Part shown: positions 1 through 8,397 of the stretch, piece after piece
How positions within the stretch are numbered: the first letter of the stretch is position 1
How the letters are laid out: every line of letters begins with the position of its first letter
Assembly: GCA_026398735.1 (NCBI GenBank)
Contig: JAPLSH010000013.1
Span: forward strand, 1 to 55,651
DNA: 55,651 nucleotides
From: Pseudomonadota bacterium
GTDB taxonomy: Bacteria > Pseudomonadota > Gammaproteobacteria > Steroidobacterales > Steroidobacteraceae
Direction of reading: 5' to 3'
Translations under genes and position numbers: made by a program
The notes under the pieces: generated by a model
Told to the model about the DNA's origin: nothing
What the model saw: only the letters and a program-made list of their open reading frames with translations
The model's database searches: none

Positions 1-1
1 C

Positions 2-298
2 CTGCCTGGTGCGCGGATCATGATGGAGGGTGACTTGGGCGATGCCGAGTGGACCTGGCATTGGTGGGCCAATGCACTGCAGGCGAACATCAAGGCTTAT
101 GGCATCGATCCCAAGCTCAATGTGGCGGTGCACGGACCCAACGGCGGCCTGTCGATCGAGACCACGCTGGCCAACAATCAGCGTCAGCTGGAGGCCGCCA
201 AGGCCTTCTGTGCGCAGCAGGGCGCCTCTGGCGTACCGGTGTTTGGTTGCCCGGTGCAGTTCGATATCTCAGGCCCCGTGCCGCTCACGGGTCGCTAG
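2..298 (+). CDS. C-terminal fragment, possible MBL-fold hydrolase
   Basis: Only the last 98 or so codons are in the window; the frame is open to the left edge, so the true start lies outside. I do not recognise the family firmly. Two patches, LPGARIMMEGDLGDAE and NVAVHGPNGG, resemble the late Asp and His metal-ligand motifs of metallo-beta-lactamase-fold hydrolases, and the spacing between them (about 40 residues) fits that fold. This is a guess from motif shape. The gene converges on the sterol-desaturase-family gene with 17 bases between stop codons. Confidence 0.5.
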   Translation: MPGARIMMEGDLGDAEWTWHWWANALQANIKAYGIDPKLNVAVHGPNGGLSIETTLANNQRQLEAAKAFCAQQGASGVPVFGCPVQFDISGPVPLTGR

Positions 299-306
299 GG
301 CTTTAT

Positions 307-332
307 CGCCGCGCGTCAGTCTTGGCGCGGCG
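307..332. terminator. Hairpin at a convergent gene junction
   Basis: CGCCGCGC (307-314) pairs perfectly with GCGCGGCG (325-332) around a 10-base loop. It straddles the end of the left-edge gene and contains the stop codon of the minus-strand gene. No run of T follows on either strand, so it is at best a weak or Rho-assisted terminator for two converging transcripts. Confidence 0.3.
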
Positions 333-1173
333 GCTGCCCCGGCGGCCAAGCCAATGCCGTTGCCCGTCGTCGTGAACGCAGCAGCGGATAAAACAGCTGC
401 ACCGCCCAGTGCTCACTGCCATGGGCGCGATCGTCTGCTAACCCGTAGGCTGGTGGATAGCGACGTGTGATGCGCGCCGTTCCAAACATCAGATCCCAGA
501 TGAACAGCAGGTTGCCGTAGTTGCCGCTGTAGTGGCCGATGCCATCGTCCTGCACCAGTGCGTGGTGGGCGTAGTGGGTGGCAGGGGTAGAGATTGTGCG
601 CTCCAGCACCCACATCAGCGGGCGCAGTGCGGGGCGCTGGTACAGCGCCTCATCCCAGCGCCAGTTGGAGTGCGCGCCCACGATCACGGCGATCTTCACC
701 ACCGCATAGACCGCATACACCCAGCCAAAGCCCAAGTAGACCAGCAGTCCGCCCAGCCACAGCCCGGGCATCAGTGCGTAGTACAGCGCGTTGTTGCGGT
801 AGACCACGCGCACACTCATGTAGGCCGCCGAGTGATGGACCCGGTGCAGGGGCCACAGCAGGCTGGTGTGAGACAGCCGGTGCCACAGGTACTGCGTGAG
901 ATCGTCTGTGACCAGCAGCACGCCGGTCATAGCCCACCAGGGCCACTGCGCCAGTGCGTTTCGCTGGTCGGGCAGCAGCCAGGCACACAGGGCCAGTGAA
1001 GTGGTTGTCACGGCCGTGAACACCGTCGGGAACATCAGCAGCACGGCCAGGTCCAGCCGGTCGTCCTGAGGCCCGGCGCCGGGCGGTCGCAGGCTGCCCC
1101 GGCGCCATTCGACCGCCAGGAACCCGCAGAAAATAGCCACCAGGGAGGCGGTCTGGAAGAACTGCGGGCTCAT
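316..1173 (-). CDS. Sterol desaturase / fatty acid hydroxylase family membrane enzyme
   Basis: A 285-residue integral membrane protein with the histidine clusters of the sterol desaturase/fatty acid hydroxylase superfamily: HRLSH (HX3H), HRVHH (HX2HH) and a later HYAHH. These bind the di-iron centre that inserts oxygen into, or desaturates, a C-H bond of a lipid. Hydrophobic stretches lie at the N-terminus and between the His boxes. I chose the ATG at 1173 (MSPQFFQT), which has a GGA upstream; a TTG start at 1227 is possible but adds an untypical extension. Substrate is unknown; sterols, fatty acids and carotenoids are all known substrates of relatives. It diverges from pntA with about 87 bases between, which must hold both promoters. 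Confidence 0.85.
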   Translation of the reverse strand: MSPQFFQTASLVAIFCGFLAVEWRRGSLRPPGAGPQDDRLDLAVLLMFPTVFTAVTTTSLALCAWLLPDQRNALAQWPWWAMTGVLLVTDDLTQYLWHRLSHTSLLWPLHRVHHSAAYMSVRVVYRNNALYYALMPGLWLGGLLVYLGFGWVYAVYAVVKIAVIVGAHSNWRWDEALYQRPALRPLMWVLERTISTPATHYAHHALVQDDGIGHYSGNYGNLLFIWDLMFGTARITRRYPPAYGLADDRAHGSEHWAVQLFYPLLRSRRRATALAWPPGQPPRQD

Positions 1174-1260
1174 GGCGGATTCCAGCGGCAGGCTTGGGTA
1201 CGAGAAGGTAAGATTGTCGCATAACAATTAGCAGTCCTACCTGCCCGCGAAGAGGTTCCC

Positions 1261-2856
1261 ATGTCCCTGACAATTGGCGTGCCGAGCGAGACGTTTGCCG
1301 GCGAAAAGCGTGTAGCCACCGTTCCCGAGGTGGTCGAAAAGCTCATCAAGCTCGGGTTTAAGGTGTGCGTAGAGCAAGGCGCCGGCGCAGCGGCGAACTT
1401 CAGCGATCACGCGTACCAAACAGCAGGAGCCAGCATTGCCGGGTCTGCCGCAGAGCTCTATGCCGCGGCAGATGTGGTGTTCAAAGTGCGTCCCCCAACC
1501 GCCGGTGAGGTCGGGCAGCTGCGTGAAGGCACCACGTTCATCGGGTTTGTATGGCCCGCGCAGCACCCCGACCTGATGCAGCAGCTGGCCTCGCGCAAGG
1601 GCACGGTGCTGGCCATCGACTCCTTGCCCCGCCAGCTGTCGCGTGCCCAGAAGATGGATGCGCTCACCTCTATGGCTGGCGTCAGTGGCTATCGCGCCAT
1701 CATTGAGGCCGCCCATGCCTTTGGCCGGCCCTTCAACGGCCAGATGACTGCTGCCGGCAAGATTGCTCCGGCCAAAGTGTTCATCGCCGGTGCCGGTGTT
1801 GCCGGTCTTGCCGCGATCGGTGCTGCCGCCAATCTGGGCGCCATCGTGCGTGCCAACGACACGCGTGCCGAAGTGGCAGACCAAGTGGTCTCGCTGGGCG
1901 GCGAGTTCGTTAAGGTCGACTATGAGGAAGAGGGCTCTGGCGGCGGCGGCTATGCCAAGGTCATGAGCGAAGGCTTTCAGGCAGCGCAGCGTGCCATGTA
2001 TGCCAAGCAGGCGCGCGAGGTGGACATCATCGTCACCACCGCTCTGATTCCAGGCAAGCCCGCGCCACGGCTCATCACCGCCGAGATGGTGCAGAGCATG
2101 AAGCCCGGCAGCGTCATCATCGACATGGCGGCAGAGCAGGGCGGTAACTGCGAGTTGACCGTGCCGGGCGAAGCCGTAGTCCGTCATGGCGTGACCATCG
2201 TCGGCTATACCGATCTGGTCAGTCGTCTGGCGAGCCAGTCTTCGACGCTCTACTCCAACAACCTGCTGCGCCTCACCGAAGAGCTGTGCAAGACCAAAGA
2301 TGGCCTGCTCAACGTCAACATGGATGACGAGGCGATCCGCGGTCTGACGGTCATTAAAGACGGTGTCATCACTTGGCCACCGCCGCCTCTCAAGCAAGCT
2401 GCACCGCAAGCGGCCAAGCCTGCGGCTGCCACCGCGGCGCCTGCCAAAAAGGCGTCGCATGGCCATGGGGCAGGCGGCGAGCCCATGTCGGCCGGCAGTG
2501 TGCTGATGGTGGGTGCGGTGGCTGCGGCCTTGTTCGCACTGGTGGGCGCCTATGCGCCGGCAGCGTTCCTGGGTCACTTCACGGTGTTCGTGCTGGCCTG
2601 CTTCATCGGCTACATGGTGGTGTGGAATGTCACGCCGTCACTGCACACGCCGCTGATGAGTGTCACCAACGCGATCTCCAGCATCATCGCTGTAGGTGCC
2701 TTGATCCAAGTGGCGCCACCCTTGGCAAGCGGTGCAACGGGCCGTCCCGATCAACTGATCCTAGGCTTGGCTGTGGCAGCGCTGGTGCTGACCGCCATCA
2801 ACATGTTCGGCGGTTTTGCCGTCACACGTCGCATGCTCGCGATGTTCCGAAAGTAA
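1261..2856 (+). CDS. pntA: NAD(P) transhydrogenase subunit alpha
   Basis: Alpha subunit of the membrane-bound proton-translocating nicotinamide nucleotide transhydrogenase, which uses the proton gradient to reduce NADP+ with NADH. At 531 residues it matches the undivided enterobacterial form (about 510) rather than the split PntAA/PntAB type. It has an NAD-binding domain I with a Rossmann loop near residues 178-195 ([18 protein letters not shown]), an Ala/Pro/Lys-rich linker near 380-410, then four membrane helices to the C-terminus. The ATG at 1261 follows AGAGG at 1251-1255. pntB follows 12 bases later, so the two are one operon. Confidence 0.97.
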   Translation: MSLTIGVPSETFAGEKRVATVPEVVEKLIKLGFKVCVEQGAGAAANFSDHAYQTAGASIAGSAAELYAAADVVFKVRPPTAGEVGQLREGTTFIGFVWPAQHPDLMQQLASRKGTVLAIDSLPRQLSRAQKMDALTSMAGVSGYRAIIEAAHAFGRPFNGQMTAAGKIAPAKVFIAGAGVAGLAAIGAAANLGAIVRANDTRAEVADQVVSLGGEFVKVDYEEEGSGGGGYAKVMSEGFQAAQRAMYAKQAREVDIIVTTALIPGKPAPRLITAEMVQSMKPGSVIIDMAAEQGGNCELTVPGEAVVRHGVTIVGYTDLVSRLASQSSTLYSNNLLRLTEELCKTKDGLLNVNMDDEAIRGLTVIKDGVITWPPPPLKQAAPQAAKPAAATAAPAKKASHGHGAGGEPMSAGSVLMVGAVAAALFALVGAYAPAAFLGHFTVFVLACFIGYMVVWNVTPSLHTPLMSVTNAISSIIAVGALIQVAPPLASGATGRPDQLILGLAVAALVLTAINMFGGFAVTRRMLAMFRK

Positions 2857-2868
2857 GGAAGCACAAGC

Positions 2869-4284
2869 ATGTCCGAAAATCTTGCCATTGCCGCCTATCT
2901 GGGCGCAACCATTCTCTTCATCCTGAGCCTCGGCGGTCTGTCCAACCCCGAGACCGCGCGACGCGGCAACCTGTTCGGCATGATCGGCATGGGCATCGCC
3001 GTGCTGGCCACGGTGCTGGGTCCGCGAGTCGATCTGGTGCACGGCTTGCCGCTGATCGTCGGCGCGCTGGCCGTGGGTGGTGGCATCGGTGTTTACGCCG
3101 CACGCACCGTGCAAATGACGCAAATGCCAGAGCTGGTTGCACTGATGCACAGTCTGGTTGGTTTGGCCGCTTGCCTGGTGGGCTTTGCCAGCTATGTCGA
3201 TACGTCCACGGTGCTGGAGGGCGCCGAGAAGTCGATCCACCTCGTAGAGATTTACGTGGGCATCCTGATCGGCGCCATGACCTTCTCAGGCTCGGTGATT
3301 GCCTTTGGCAAGCTGTCGGGCAAGATCGGCGGCAAGCCCTTGCTGTTGCCCGCGCGTCATTGGCTGAACCTGTTCGCGCTGCTGGCGGTCAGTTGGTTCG
3401 GTGTGCAGTTTGTCGGTGCCGGCAGTATCGATGCCGGCATGACCCCGTTGCTCATCATGACTGCCATCGCCTTGCTGTTTGGCATCCACATGGTGATGGC
3501 CATCGGCGGCGCCGACATGCCGGTGGTGGTGTCCATGCTCAACAGCTATTCCGGCTGGGCTGCGGCTGCCACGGGCTTTATGCTCGCCAACGACTTGCTG
3601 ATCGTTACCGGCGCGCTGGTGGGCTCATCGGGTGCCATTCTTTCGTACATCATGTGCCGCGCGATGAACCGCAATTTCATCAGCGTGATCGCCGGCGGCT
3701 TTGGTGGTGGCGCACCGGCTGCAGCGGGTGCTGCCACACCCGGCGAGCCCCAAGGTGAGGCCGTGGCTGTCAGTGCCTCAGAGACCGCCGAGCTGCTGCG
3801 CAGCGCCAAGCAGGTCATCATCGTGCCCGGCTATGGCATGGCGGTGGCCCAGGCCCAGCACACCGTGTTCGAGATCACCAAGTGGCTGCGGGCCCAAGGC
3901 GTCAACGTGCGCTTTGGCATTCACCCGGTCGCGGGTCGTATGCCGGGCCACATGAACGTGCTGTTGGCCGAAGCCAAAGTGCCTTACGACATCGTCCTGG
4001 AGATGGACGAAATCAACGATGACTTTCCGTCTACAGATGTGGCCATGGTGATCGGTGCCAACGACATCGTGAATCCGGCCGCCGAGGACGACCCCACCAG
4101 CCCCATTGCCGGCATGCCGGTGCTGCAGGTGTGGAAGGCCAAGACTTCTATCGTGATGAAGCGCTCTATGGCCTCTGGCTATGCCGGCGTCGACAACCCG
4201 CTGTTCTACCGCGACAACAACCGCATGCTGTTCGGCGATGCCAAGAAGATGCTTGACGAGGTCTTGGTGGCGCTTAAGAGCTGA
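2869..4284 (+). CDS. pntB: NAD(P) transhydrogenase subunit beta
   Basis: Beta subunit of the same transhydrogenase: 471 residues, close to the 462 of Escherichia coli. The first 270 or so residues are a bundle of membrane helices forming the proton channel, followed by an Ala/Gly linker and the soluble NADP(H)-binding domain III ([15 protein letters not shown] near residue 315, then the [18 protein letters not shown] segment). The start ATG follows AAGGAAG. The end overlaps the 3' end of the converging LysR gene by 11 bases, leaving no room for a terminator between them. Confidence 0.97.
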   Translation: MSENLAIAAYLGATILFILSLGGLSNPETARRGNLFGMIGMGIAVLATVLGPRVDLVHGLPLIVGALAVGGGIGVYAARTVQMTQMPELVALMHSLVGLAACLVGFASYVDTSTVLEGAEKSIHLVEIYVGILIGAMTFSGSVIAFGKLSGKIGGKPLLLPARHWLNLFALLAVSWFGVQFVGAGSIDAGMTPLLIMTAIALLFGIHMVMAIGGADMPVVVSMLNSYSGWAAAATGFMLANDLLIVTGALVGSSGAILSYIMCRAMNRNFISVIAGGFGGGAPAAAGAATPGEPQGEAVAVSASETAELLRSAKQVIIVPGYGMAVAQAQHTVFEITKWLRAQGVNVRFGIHPVAGRMPGHMNVLLAEAKVPYDIVLEMDEINDDFPSTDVAMVIGANDIVNPAAEDDPTSPIAGMPVLQVWKAKTSIVMKRSMASGYAGVDNPLFYRDNNRMLFGDAKKMLDEVLVALKS

Positions 4285-5311
4285 GGTTTGATGTGTGTGC
4301 CGGCCATTTCTTGCCAAGGCGCTTTTCTTCGGCCAACAGCTCGTTATGCGCGGTTTTTACCAGTGCGCAAAAAGCCAACAGGCTTTTTGCTGGACTGCGA
4401 TCCGCTGCAACTGCGATGGACCATTTTGCGTACATCCAAGGCTCTTGAAGCGCAGGTCTTAGCAGCCCTTGCGTGAACCGTGCTTGGGCCAGTCCCAATG
4501 TGGAAAAAGCGTAGGCATCGGTGGCTTGGACGATATCCATGGCCAAGTCTACGGAGGATATGTTGCTTGTTGCGGGGGTGTTTTGCGCCCTTTGAAGCGG
4601 TGCTTTAGTTTTTGCGCTGCTCAGCACTACGGCCTTGAGAACCCTAGGGGGCAGCATGGTTACCTGAACTGACGGGTACAGAGCAATGTCGCTCATCTTG
4701 ATTTCTTCGCGCATCAACAAGGGGTGCCCTTTGCGCAACACAACACATCCTGGCATAGGTTCCAGATCAGCCACGATGCTCTCTTGATCGAACACGGTGC
4801 TTTCTGCGATGACAAGGTCTGTTGCTTGACTGCGAAGCAGCTCCGGGGCTTTTGACGGGTTGATAAAATCAATTTGCAGTTGAACCGAAGGATGAGCGGC
4901 TGCAAATGCTGGTACCACTTTTGGCGCCAACGCCGCAAAGGCATAGGGTCCGAAACAGACCCTGAGCACTGGGGTCTCTTGTTTTTGTGAAACCAGCGCC
5001 AGACGTTCCAATTGCTCTGCTTGGATGAGCAATTCGGCAGCTTGCTGCATGAACATGCGGCCGAAGTCCGTTAGCGCAACCGGGGTCTGGTTGCGCTCAA
5101 AGATCTCTGCGCCAACTTGAGCCTCTAGCTCGCGAATGCCTTTGCTTAGTGTGGACTGAGACAAGCTCATCGCCTCGGCGGCCTTGCTGAAGTTGCCTTG
5201 CGCTTGCAACGCGGCGGCTTGGCGAAGGAGTTGTAATTTGAGCTTCAAGTCTGTGCCTAATCCGGTGCTACTGGCTACAATTAGATATAACCGGTCTTCT
5301 GGCGACTCCAA
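4274..5311 (-). CDS. LysR family transcriptional regulator
   Basis: An N-terminal winged helix-turn-helix ([20 protein letters not shown], then [16 protein letters not shown]) is followed by a periplasmic-binding-protein-like effector domain ([20 protein letters not shown] onwards), the standard LysR layout. No ATG fits the reading frame: the outermost start is TTG at 5311 (345 residues), and TTG at 5248 (324 residues) would give the more usual LysR N-terminus; both have a weak AGG upstream. Target genes are unknown. A perfect dyad lies upstream at 5365-5378. It is convergent with pntB, so a link to transhydrogenase is not implied; the divergent neighbour at 5512 is a more natural target. Confidence 0.88.
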   Translation of the reverse strand: MESPEDRLYLIVASSTGLGTDLKLKLQLLRQAAALQAQGNFSKAAEAMSLSQSTLSKGIRELEAQVGAEIFERNQTPVALTDFGRMFMQQAAELLIQAEQLERLALVSQKQETPVLRVCFGPYAFAALAPKVVPAFAAAHPSVQLQIDFINPSKAPELLRSQATDLVIAESTVFDQESIVADLEPMPGCVVLRKGHPLLMREEIKMSDIALYPSVQVTMLPPRVLKAVVLSSAKTKAPLQRAQNTPATSNISSVDLAMDIVQATDAYAFSTLGLAQARFTQGLLRPALQEPWMYAKWSIAVAADRSPAKSLLAFCALVKTAHNELLAEEKRLGKKWPAHTSNLSS

Positions 5312-5364
5312 AGCAGTTATGCCTAATTTTCATTAACTGTATGACTAAATTTCTCGATAGCACG

Positions 5365-5378
5365 TATCTACTTAGATA
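5365..5378. promoter_or_regulatory. Perfect dyad, candidate LysR operator
   Basis: TATCTACTTAGATA is a 6+2+6 perfect palindrome in the 200-base gap between the LysR gene and the divergent winged-helix gene. It has the T...A ends of a LysR site, with 12 rather than 11 bases between. Placement in a divergent promoter next to a LysR gene is the usual arrangement for autoregulation. Confidence 0.4.
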
Positions 5379-5478
5379 GGATTAAGTCGCTGTAAACAGT
5401 CCCAACACTCTGGTTTGCAAGGCCCCTTTCACTCGTCTCGAAATTGGTTCTGGTCATGAATAAAGCCGAGCTCACGTC

Positions 5479-5490
5479 GGGGGGGGGGGG
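5479..5490 (+). repeat. Homopolymer of 12 G before a regulator gene
   Basis: Twelve consecutive G lie 21 bases before the GTG start of the winged-helix gene at 5512. An ATG at 5456 begins a frame that runs through the tract. With 12 G that frame is not the regulator's and stops near 5604. With 10 or 13 G it would join the regulator's frame in a continuous ORF beginning MNKAELTSGGG. It is therefore either a slippage-prone switch or a sequencing or assembly length error. Confidence 0.85.
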
Positions 5491-5511
5491 CAGAGGAAAA
5501 AGTTCTTTTCC

Positions 5512-6462
5512 GTGGACCCCGCGCCAAGCGTTTCAGTGGCACCGGCTATCGTGGTGCTGCTTGCCAAGAAGCCTGACCATGCCCGCATCGGGCGGCTGGC
5601 GTTAGCTGGGGCGGAGTTTTCCTATTTGCTAGCAGACAGTACCGATCAGGCGCTGCAGAGGATCGTCGATAGTTCAAGTGTCGCGTTGCTGGCGATCAGT
5701 CCTGAGCAGACGGGCGAAAGTGCGCAGACGCTAGTGCGTGCTGTTCGCGACATGCGTGCCCGAGGGCGGCTGATGCGCGTTTTGATAGGTTGCGATCCAG
5801 CCTCAACCGAGAAGACTCAGCAAGCGCTGTCTCTGGCTGCTGAAGATGACTCCATATTTGTTGTTTCGCCAGAGCGGTTTTTTGCTTCCATCAAAGCTGC
5901 AGTGAATCTGGGACTCAGCCAGCATGACGAAGCGTCTTCGCCTCCTGCTGCAGCGACTGATCCGGTAGCTGCAGACAAGGTTCGCACCGGGGTGCTGCAA
6001 TTGCGTTGGCAGCTGGAAAAGCTCGCCACGCAATTGGATCAGCTGACATTTGGTTCATTGGTTCAACAGGCACTTCAGGCTGAAGCGCCCGATCAATCCC
6101 CATTTTCCCGGCAGAGGCAGTTGGAAGTGCTGCGTCTCATAAGGGAGCTGGATGTAGTCCACCGTCAAATGCTGGAGCCCTACGCCGAACCGCAACCTGC
6201 CTGGAATATGTTGGCTGAGCTGTATGAGTGCACGCTGCTGAATAACAATGTGTCTATTACCAGCCTGTGTTTGGCAGCCGACGTGTCTGTGACAACGGCC
6301 TTGCGCAAGATAGAGACTCTTATTGAGGCTGGCTATATTGAGCGTACAGCGGACGTGGCAGACCGTCGGCGCATCAACGCAGTGCTCACCGAAAGTGGCG
6401 CAATGCTGGTTCTGGGTGTGCTCAGTGCCTATGAGAAGGTGCTAAAGCCCTATCTGGCCTAG
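5512..6462 (+). CDS. Pseudo-receiver / MarR-like winged-helix regulator
   Basis: 316 residues from a GTG start. Residues 10-130 have the alternating strand/helix pattern of a response-regulator receiver, but the phospho-accepting Asp position (in VALLAIS, near residue 61) is Ala and the late KP motif is replaced by SP, so phosphorylation is unlikely. A helical linker follows, then a MarR-like winged helix (about 205-316) with NVSITSLCLAADVSVTTALR and wing residues ADRRR. The C-terminal half is clearly paralogous to the product at 7786-8343. The start is uncertain: the AGGA at 5494-5497 is about 14 bases from GTG, and an upstream ATG at 5456 would be in frame if the G tract were one base longer. 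The 3' end overlaps the converging HD gene by 41 bases. Confidence 0.75.
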   Translation: MDPAPSVSVAPAIVVLLAKKPDHARIGRLALAGAEFSYLLADSTDQALQRIVDSSSVALLAISPEQTGESAQTLVRAVRDMRARGRLMRVLIGCDPASTEKTQQALSLAAEDDSIFVVSPERFFASIKAAVNLGLSQHDEASSPPAAATDPVAADKVRTGVLQLRWQLEKLATQLDQLTFGSLVQQALQAEAPDQSPFSRQRQLEVLRLIRELDVVHRQMLEPYAEPQPAWNMLAELYECTLLNNNVSITSLCLAADVSVTTALRKIETLIEAGYIERTADVADRRRINAVLTESGAMLVLGVLSAYEKVLKPYLA

Positions 6463-7546
6463 GCGTTATTACGGCGCTTAATGGCTGGCGCATGGGGGTG
6501 TTTTGCTGGTCGGCATGCAAAGCAGCAATCCGCAGCGTCGGTGGTGCTACTTGGCGCGGTGCCAGAAGCGGCATGCAAGCGGGCCCGGTGGCTGCGGCTT
6601 GTTCAATGCGCTCCATATTGCGCTGGATCTGATCCAAGTATTTATTGGCGCCACTGGTATCGCCAAGCAAACGGTAACTGCCGCCGAACAGTGCATCCAA
6701 GCGGTCTTGAAACGCGCCTTGAATAAACTTTGGCGTTGAGGCCAGTAGCTCTGTGGCTGTGCCATGCCCAATCCCCGCAGCGCGCGCTCCAGGCCCGGCA
6801 AGTCCTGCGACCTCAAACTCCAGATACAGTCGGTCGCGCACTTTCTCTGGATAGACCGGATCGGCCATCTGTGCGAGCAGGTCTGCAGTGCCGATCAGCC
6901 GACCCATGTCCTGATCTTCTGCGCAAGAGAACTGCAACGACGCGAAGCTGCGCTCATAGCCTGTGCAGTGGATCATGGCCTCTGCGCTGCTGCACCAACG
7001 TGACAGCCCAAGATCGCGCAACAGCTCTTGTGTATGGCCAACACTTCGGGACACATGTTGCTTGATAAGCTGCGCGCCGCAGTACACCTGCGATTCGTTC
7101 GCGCGGCGCAAGTATCCCGTGTCATGAAACAGCGCGCAGATCAGCGTGACCAGAGCGCGCTGTGCAAAAGCGTCGGTATGCCCAGTGCTGTTCGGCGCAT
7201 AAGCGGTGAGCAGGGCGGCTGCGCAGCGTGTTACTTCAACGCTGTGTTGCACGTCGTGATAGGGCGTATCTAGCGGCAATATCCCCGGACGCGAGCCGTT
7301 CACCAAGTTTGCATAGCGGTCGGCAGCTTGGCTGAGCAGCTCACTGTCTAGGTGGATGTGTGCTGCTGCAAATTGCGCGCACAATTCATCGACCAGCCCT
7401 GCTGCGGAATAGGTATCTGCAGCGACAGGTTGCGGACCCTTGGCAAAATTCCTCAAGTTACCCACAGCAGTCTCCCCCAGCAGCGCTTGCACCGCTTTGC
7501 TGGGGTCATGGTCGCCGTTGGAACTTAAGAAGCGGAACCAGATCAT
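6422..7546 (-). CDS. HD-domain phosphohydrolase, cyclic nucleotide PDE-like
   Basis: 374 residues. The middle carries the metal-binding pattern of HD phosphohydrolases, and more precisely of class I cyclic nucleotide phosphodiesterases: YHDVQHS (His97, His101), FHDTGY (His141-Asp142), a later IHCTGYE, and GTADLLAQMADP with Asp222 followed by a helix ending LEFEVAG. All expected ligands are present, so it should be catalytically active on a phosphodiester or phosphomonoester, probably a nucleotide signal. The first 90 residues are helical without a recognised domain. It lies between two paralogous winged-helix regulators and beside a hybrid histidine kinase, which suggests a signalling role. 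The ATG at 7546 has only a weak ribosome site. Confidence 0.78.
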   Translation of the reverse strand: MIWFRFLSSNGDHDPSKAVQALLGETAVGNLRNFAKGPQPVAADTYSAAGLVDELCAQFAAAHIHLDSELLSQAADRYANLVNGSRPGILPLDTPYHDVQHSVEVTRCAAALLTAYAPNSTGHTDAFAQRALVTLICALFHDTGYLRRANESQVYCGAQLIKQHVSRSVGHTQELLRDLGLSRWCSSAEAMIHCTGYERSFASLQFSCAEDQDMGRLIGTADLLAQMADPVYPEKVRDRLYLEFEVAGLAGPGARAAGIGHGTATELLASTPKFIQGAFQDRLDALFGGSYRLLGDTSGANKYLDQIQRNMERIEQAAATGPACMPLLAPRQVAPPTLRIAALHADQQNTPMRQPLSAVITPRPDRALAPSHRH

Positions 7547-7687
7547 TCCAAATTGGCAGTCACTTTTTTAACCAAAACGCTAGGTATTTGTACTTAGCTG
7601 CCAAGGCAACCATTCACAAAAGCCCTTATTTATAGACACATACGCTTGCTGTCCCCACCGCCTGCGTCAGCTGCAAGCCTCACTATT

Positions 7688-7700
7688 CACATTCAATGTG
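7688..7700. promoter_or_regulatory. Perfect dyad CACATTCAATGTG
   Basis: A 6+1+6 perfect palindrome about 85 bases upstream of the winged-helix gene at 7786, in the divergent gap shared with the HD gene. The same half-sites recur at 8349-8371 just after that gene. The size and symmetry suit a dimeric MarR-type regulator, possibly autoregulation. Confidence 0.35.
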
Positions 7701-7785
7701 GGAGGGGTTTGGTTCTGCTCCGATATGACTATTTGCTTTGATTCACCAAGGTAAATCCGAAACCATCGGGTGCAGGGATCTAAAT

Positions 7786-8343
7786 ATGGGCAGTACAGAA
7801 GTCAGCAAAGAACAGAGCCACCCCAAGGCAAGCGTGCTTCTGGCTCAACTGAGCCAAAGCATGCGCACCGTGTCTTTGCAACTGGAGTCTGTCACAGCAG
7901 AACTGCATAGCTTGGGTGTTGGCGAGCGCCCGGATGCCGTTAAGGCTGATGCAGAACCAAATATTCCGGCTATGTCCAGCGAGCGCCAGTTGCAACTTAT
8001 CGCGCTGATCGATCGCTTGGACGAAACCCGCTGCCAGATGCTTGCAGGGCAAGTTCAATCCGATCCTGCTTGGAACATGCTGATGGAGCTGACCAAAAGC
8101 AAACTGCTGGGCTTCAAGGTTTCCATTACCAGCTTGTGTCTGGCTTCTAAGGCGCCGGTTACTACGGCCTTGCGCAAGCTCGAAAAGCTGATTGCTGATC
8201 AGTTGGTGATACGTGTGGCAGATGCCAGCGACCGGCGTCGCAGCTACGTGGAGATCTCGCCCGAATGCGAAGCTCTGGTGCTGTCTGTTTTGGGTGTGCT
8301 TGAGTCGATGATGACTAGAAACCCGGTGGTGTCGCAGCGGTAA
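7786..8343 (+). CDS. MarR-like winged-helix regulator
   Basis: 185 residues, all cytoplasmic. The first 80 residues are predicted helical (heptad-like MRTVSLQLESVTAELHSLGV). The C-terminal 105 form a winged helix with PAWNMLMELTKSK, VSITSLCLASKAPVTTALRK and a DRRRS wing, closely matching the C-terminal half of the product at 5512, so the two are paralogues; this one lacks the pseudo-receiver. ATG at 7786 follows GGGA with 7 bases spacing and is preferred over an in-frame TTG at 7738. It converges on the histidine kinase gene and probably serves in the same circuit. Confidence 0.8.
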   Translation: MGSTEVSKEQSHPKASVLLAQLSQSMRTVSLQLESVTAELHSLGVGERPDAVKADAEPNIPAMSSERQLQLIALIDRLDETRCQMLAGQVQSDPAWNMLMELTKSKLLGFKVSITSLCLASKAPVTTALRKLEKLIADQLVIRVADASDRRRSYVEISPECEALVLSVLGVLESMMTRNPVVSQR

Positions 8344-8348
8344 CAGAC

Positions 8349-8371
8349 CACATTCAAAAACACTTAATGTG
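8349..8371. promoter_or_regulatory. CACATT-N11-AATGTG inverted repeat
   Basis: The arms are identical to those of the dyad at 7688-7700 but are separated by 11 bases; an inner AACAC/GTGTT pair adds symmetry. It lies in the 54-base gap between two converging genes, where it could also fold as a weak terminator. No T run follows. Confidence 0.25.
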
Positions 8372-8397
8372 TTGGCTGCCTCAGCTTCTCAAGTGAG

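Noticed and set aside
1237-2577. 446-codon open frame antisense to pntA
   Set aside because: It lies wholly over pntA, has no recognisable domain and a composition (many His, Gly, Arg) typical of the shadow frame of a GC-rich gene.
2373-3758. 461-codon plus-strand frame across the pntA/pntB junction
   Set aside because: It overlaps two certain genes in another frame and reads as low-complexity Arg/His/Cys sequence.
7553-7604. TTGGCAG / CTGCCAA inverted repeat upstream of the HD gene
   Set aside because: Arms of 7 bases separated by 38 are expected by chance, and no promoter element fits.
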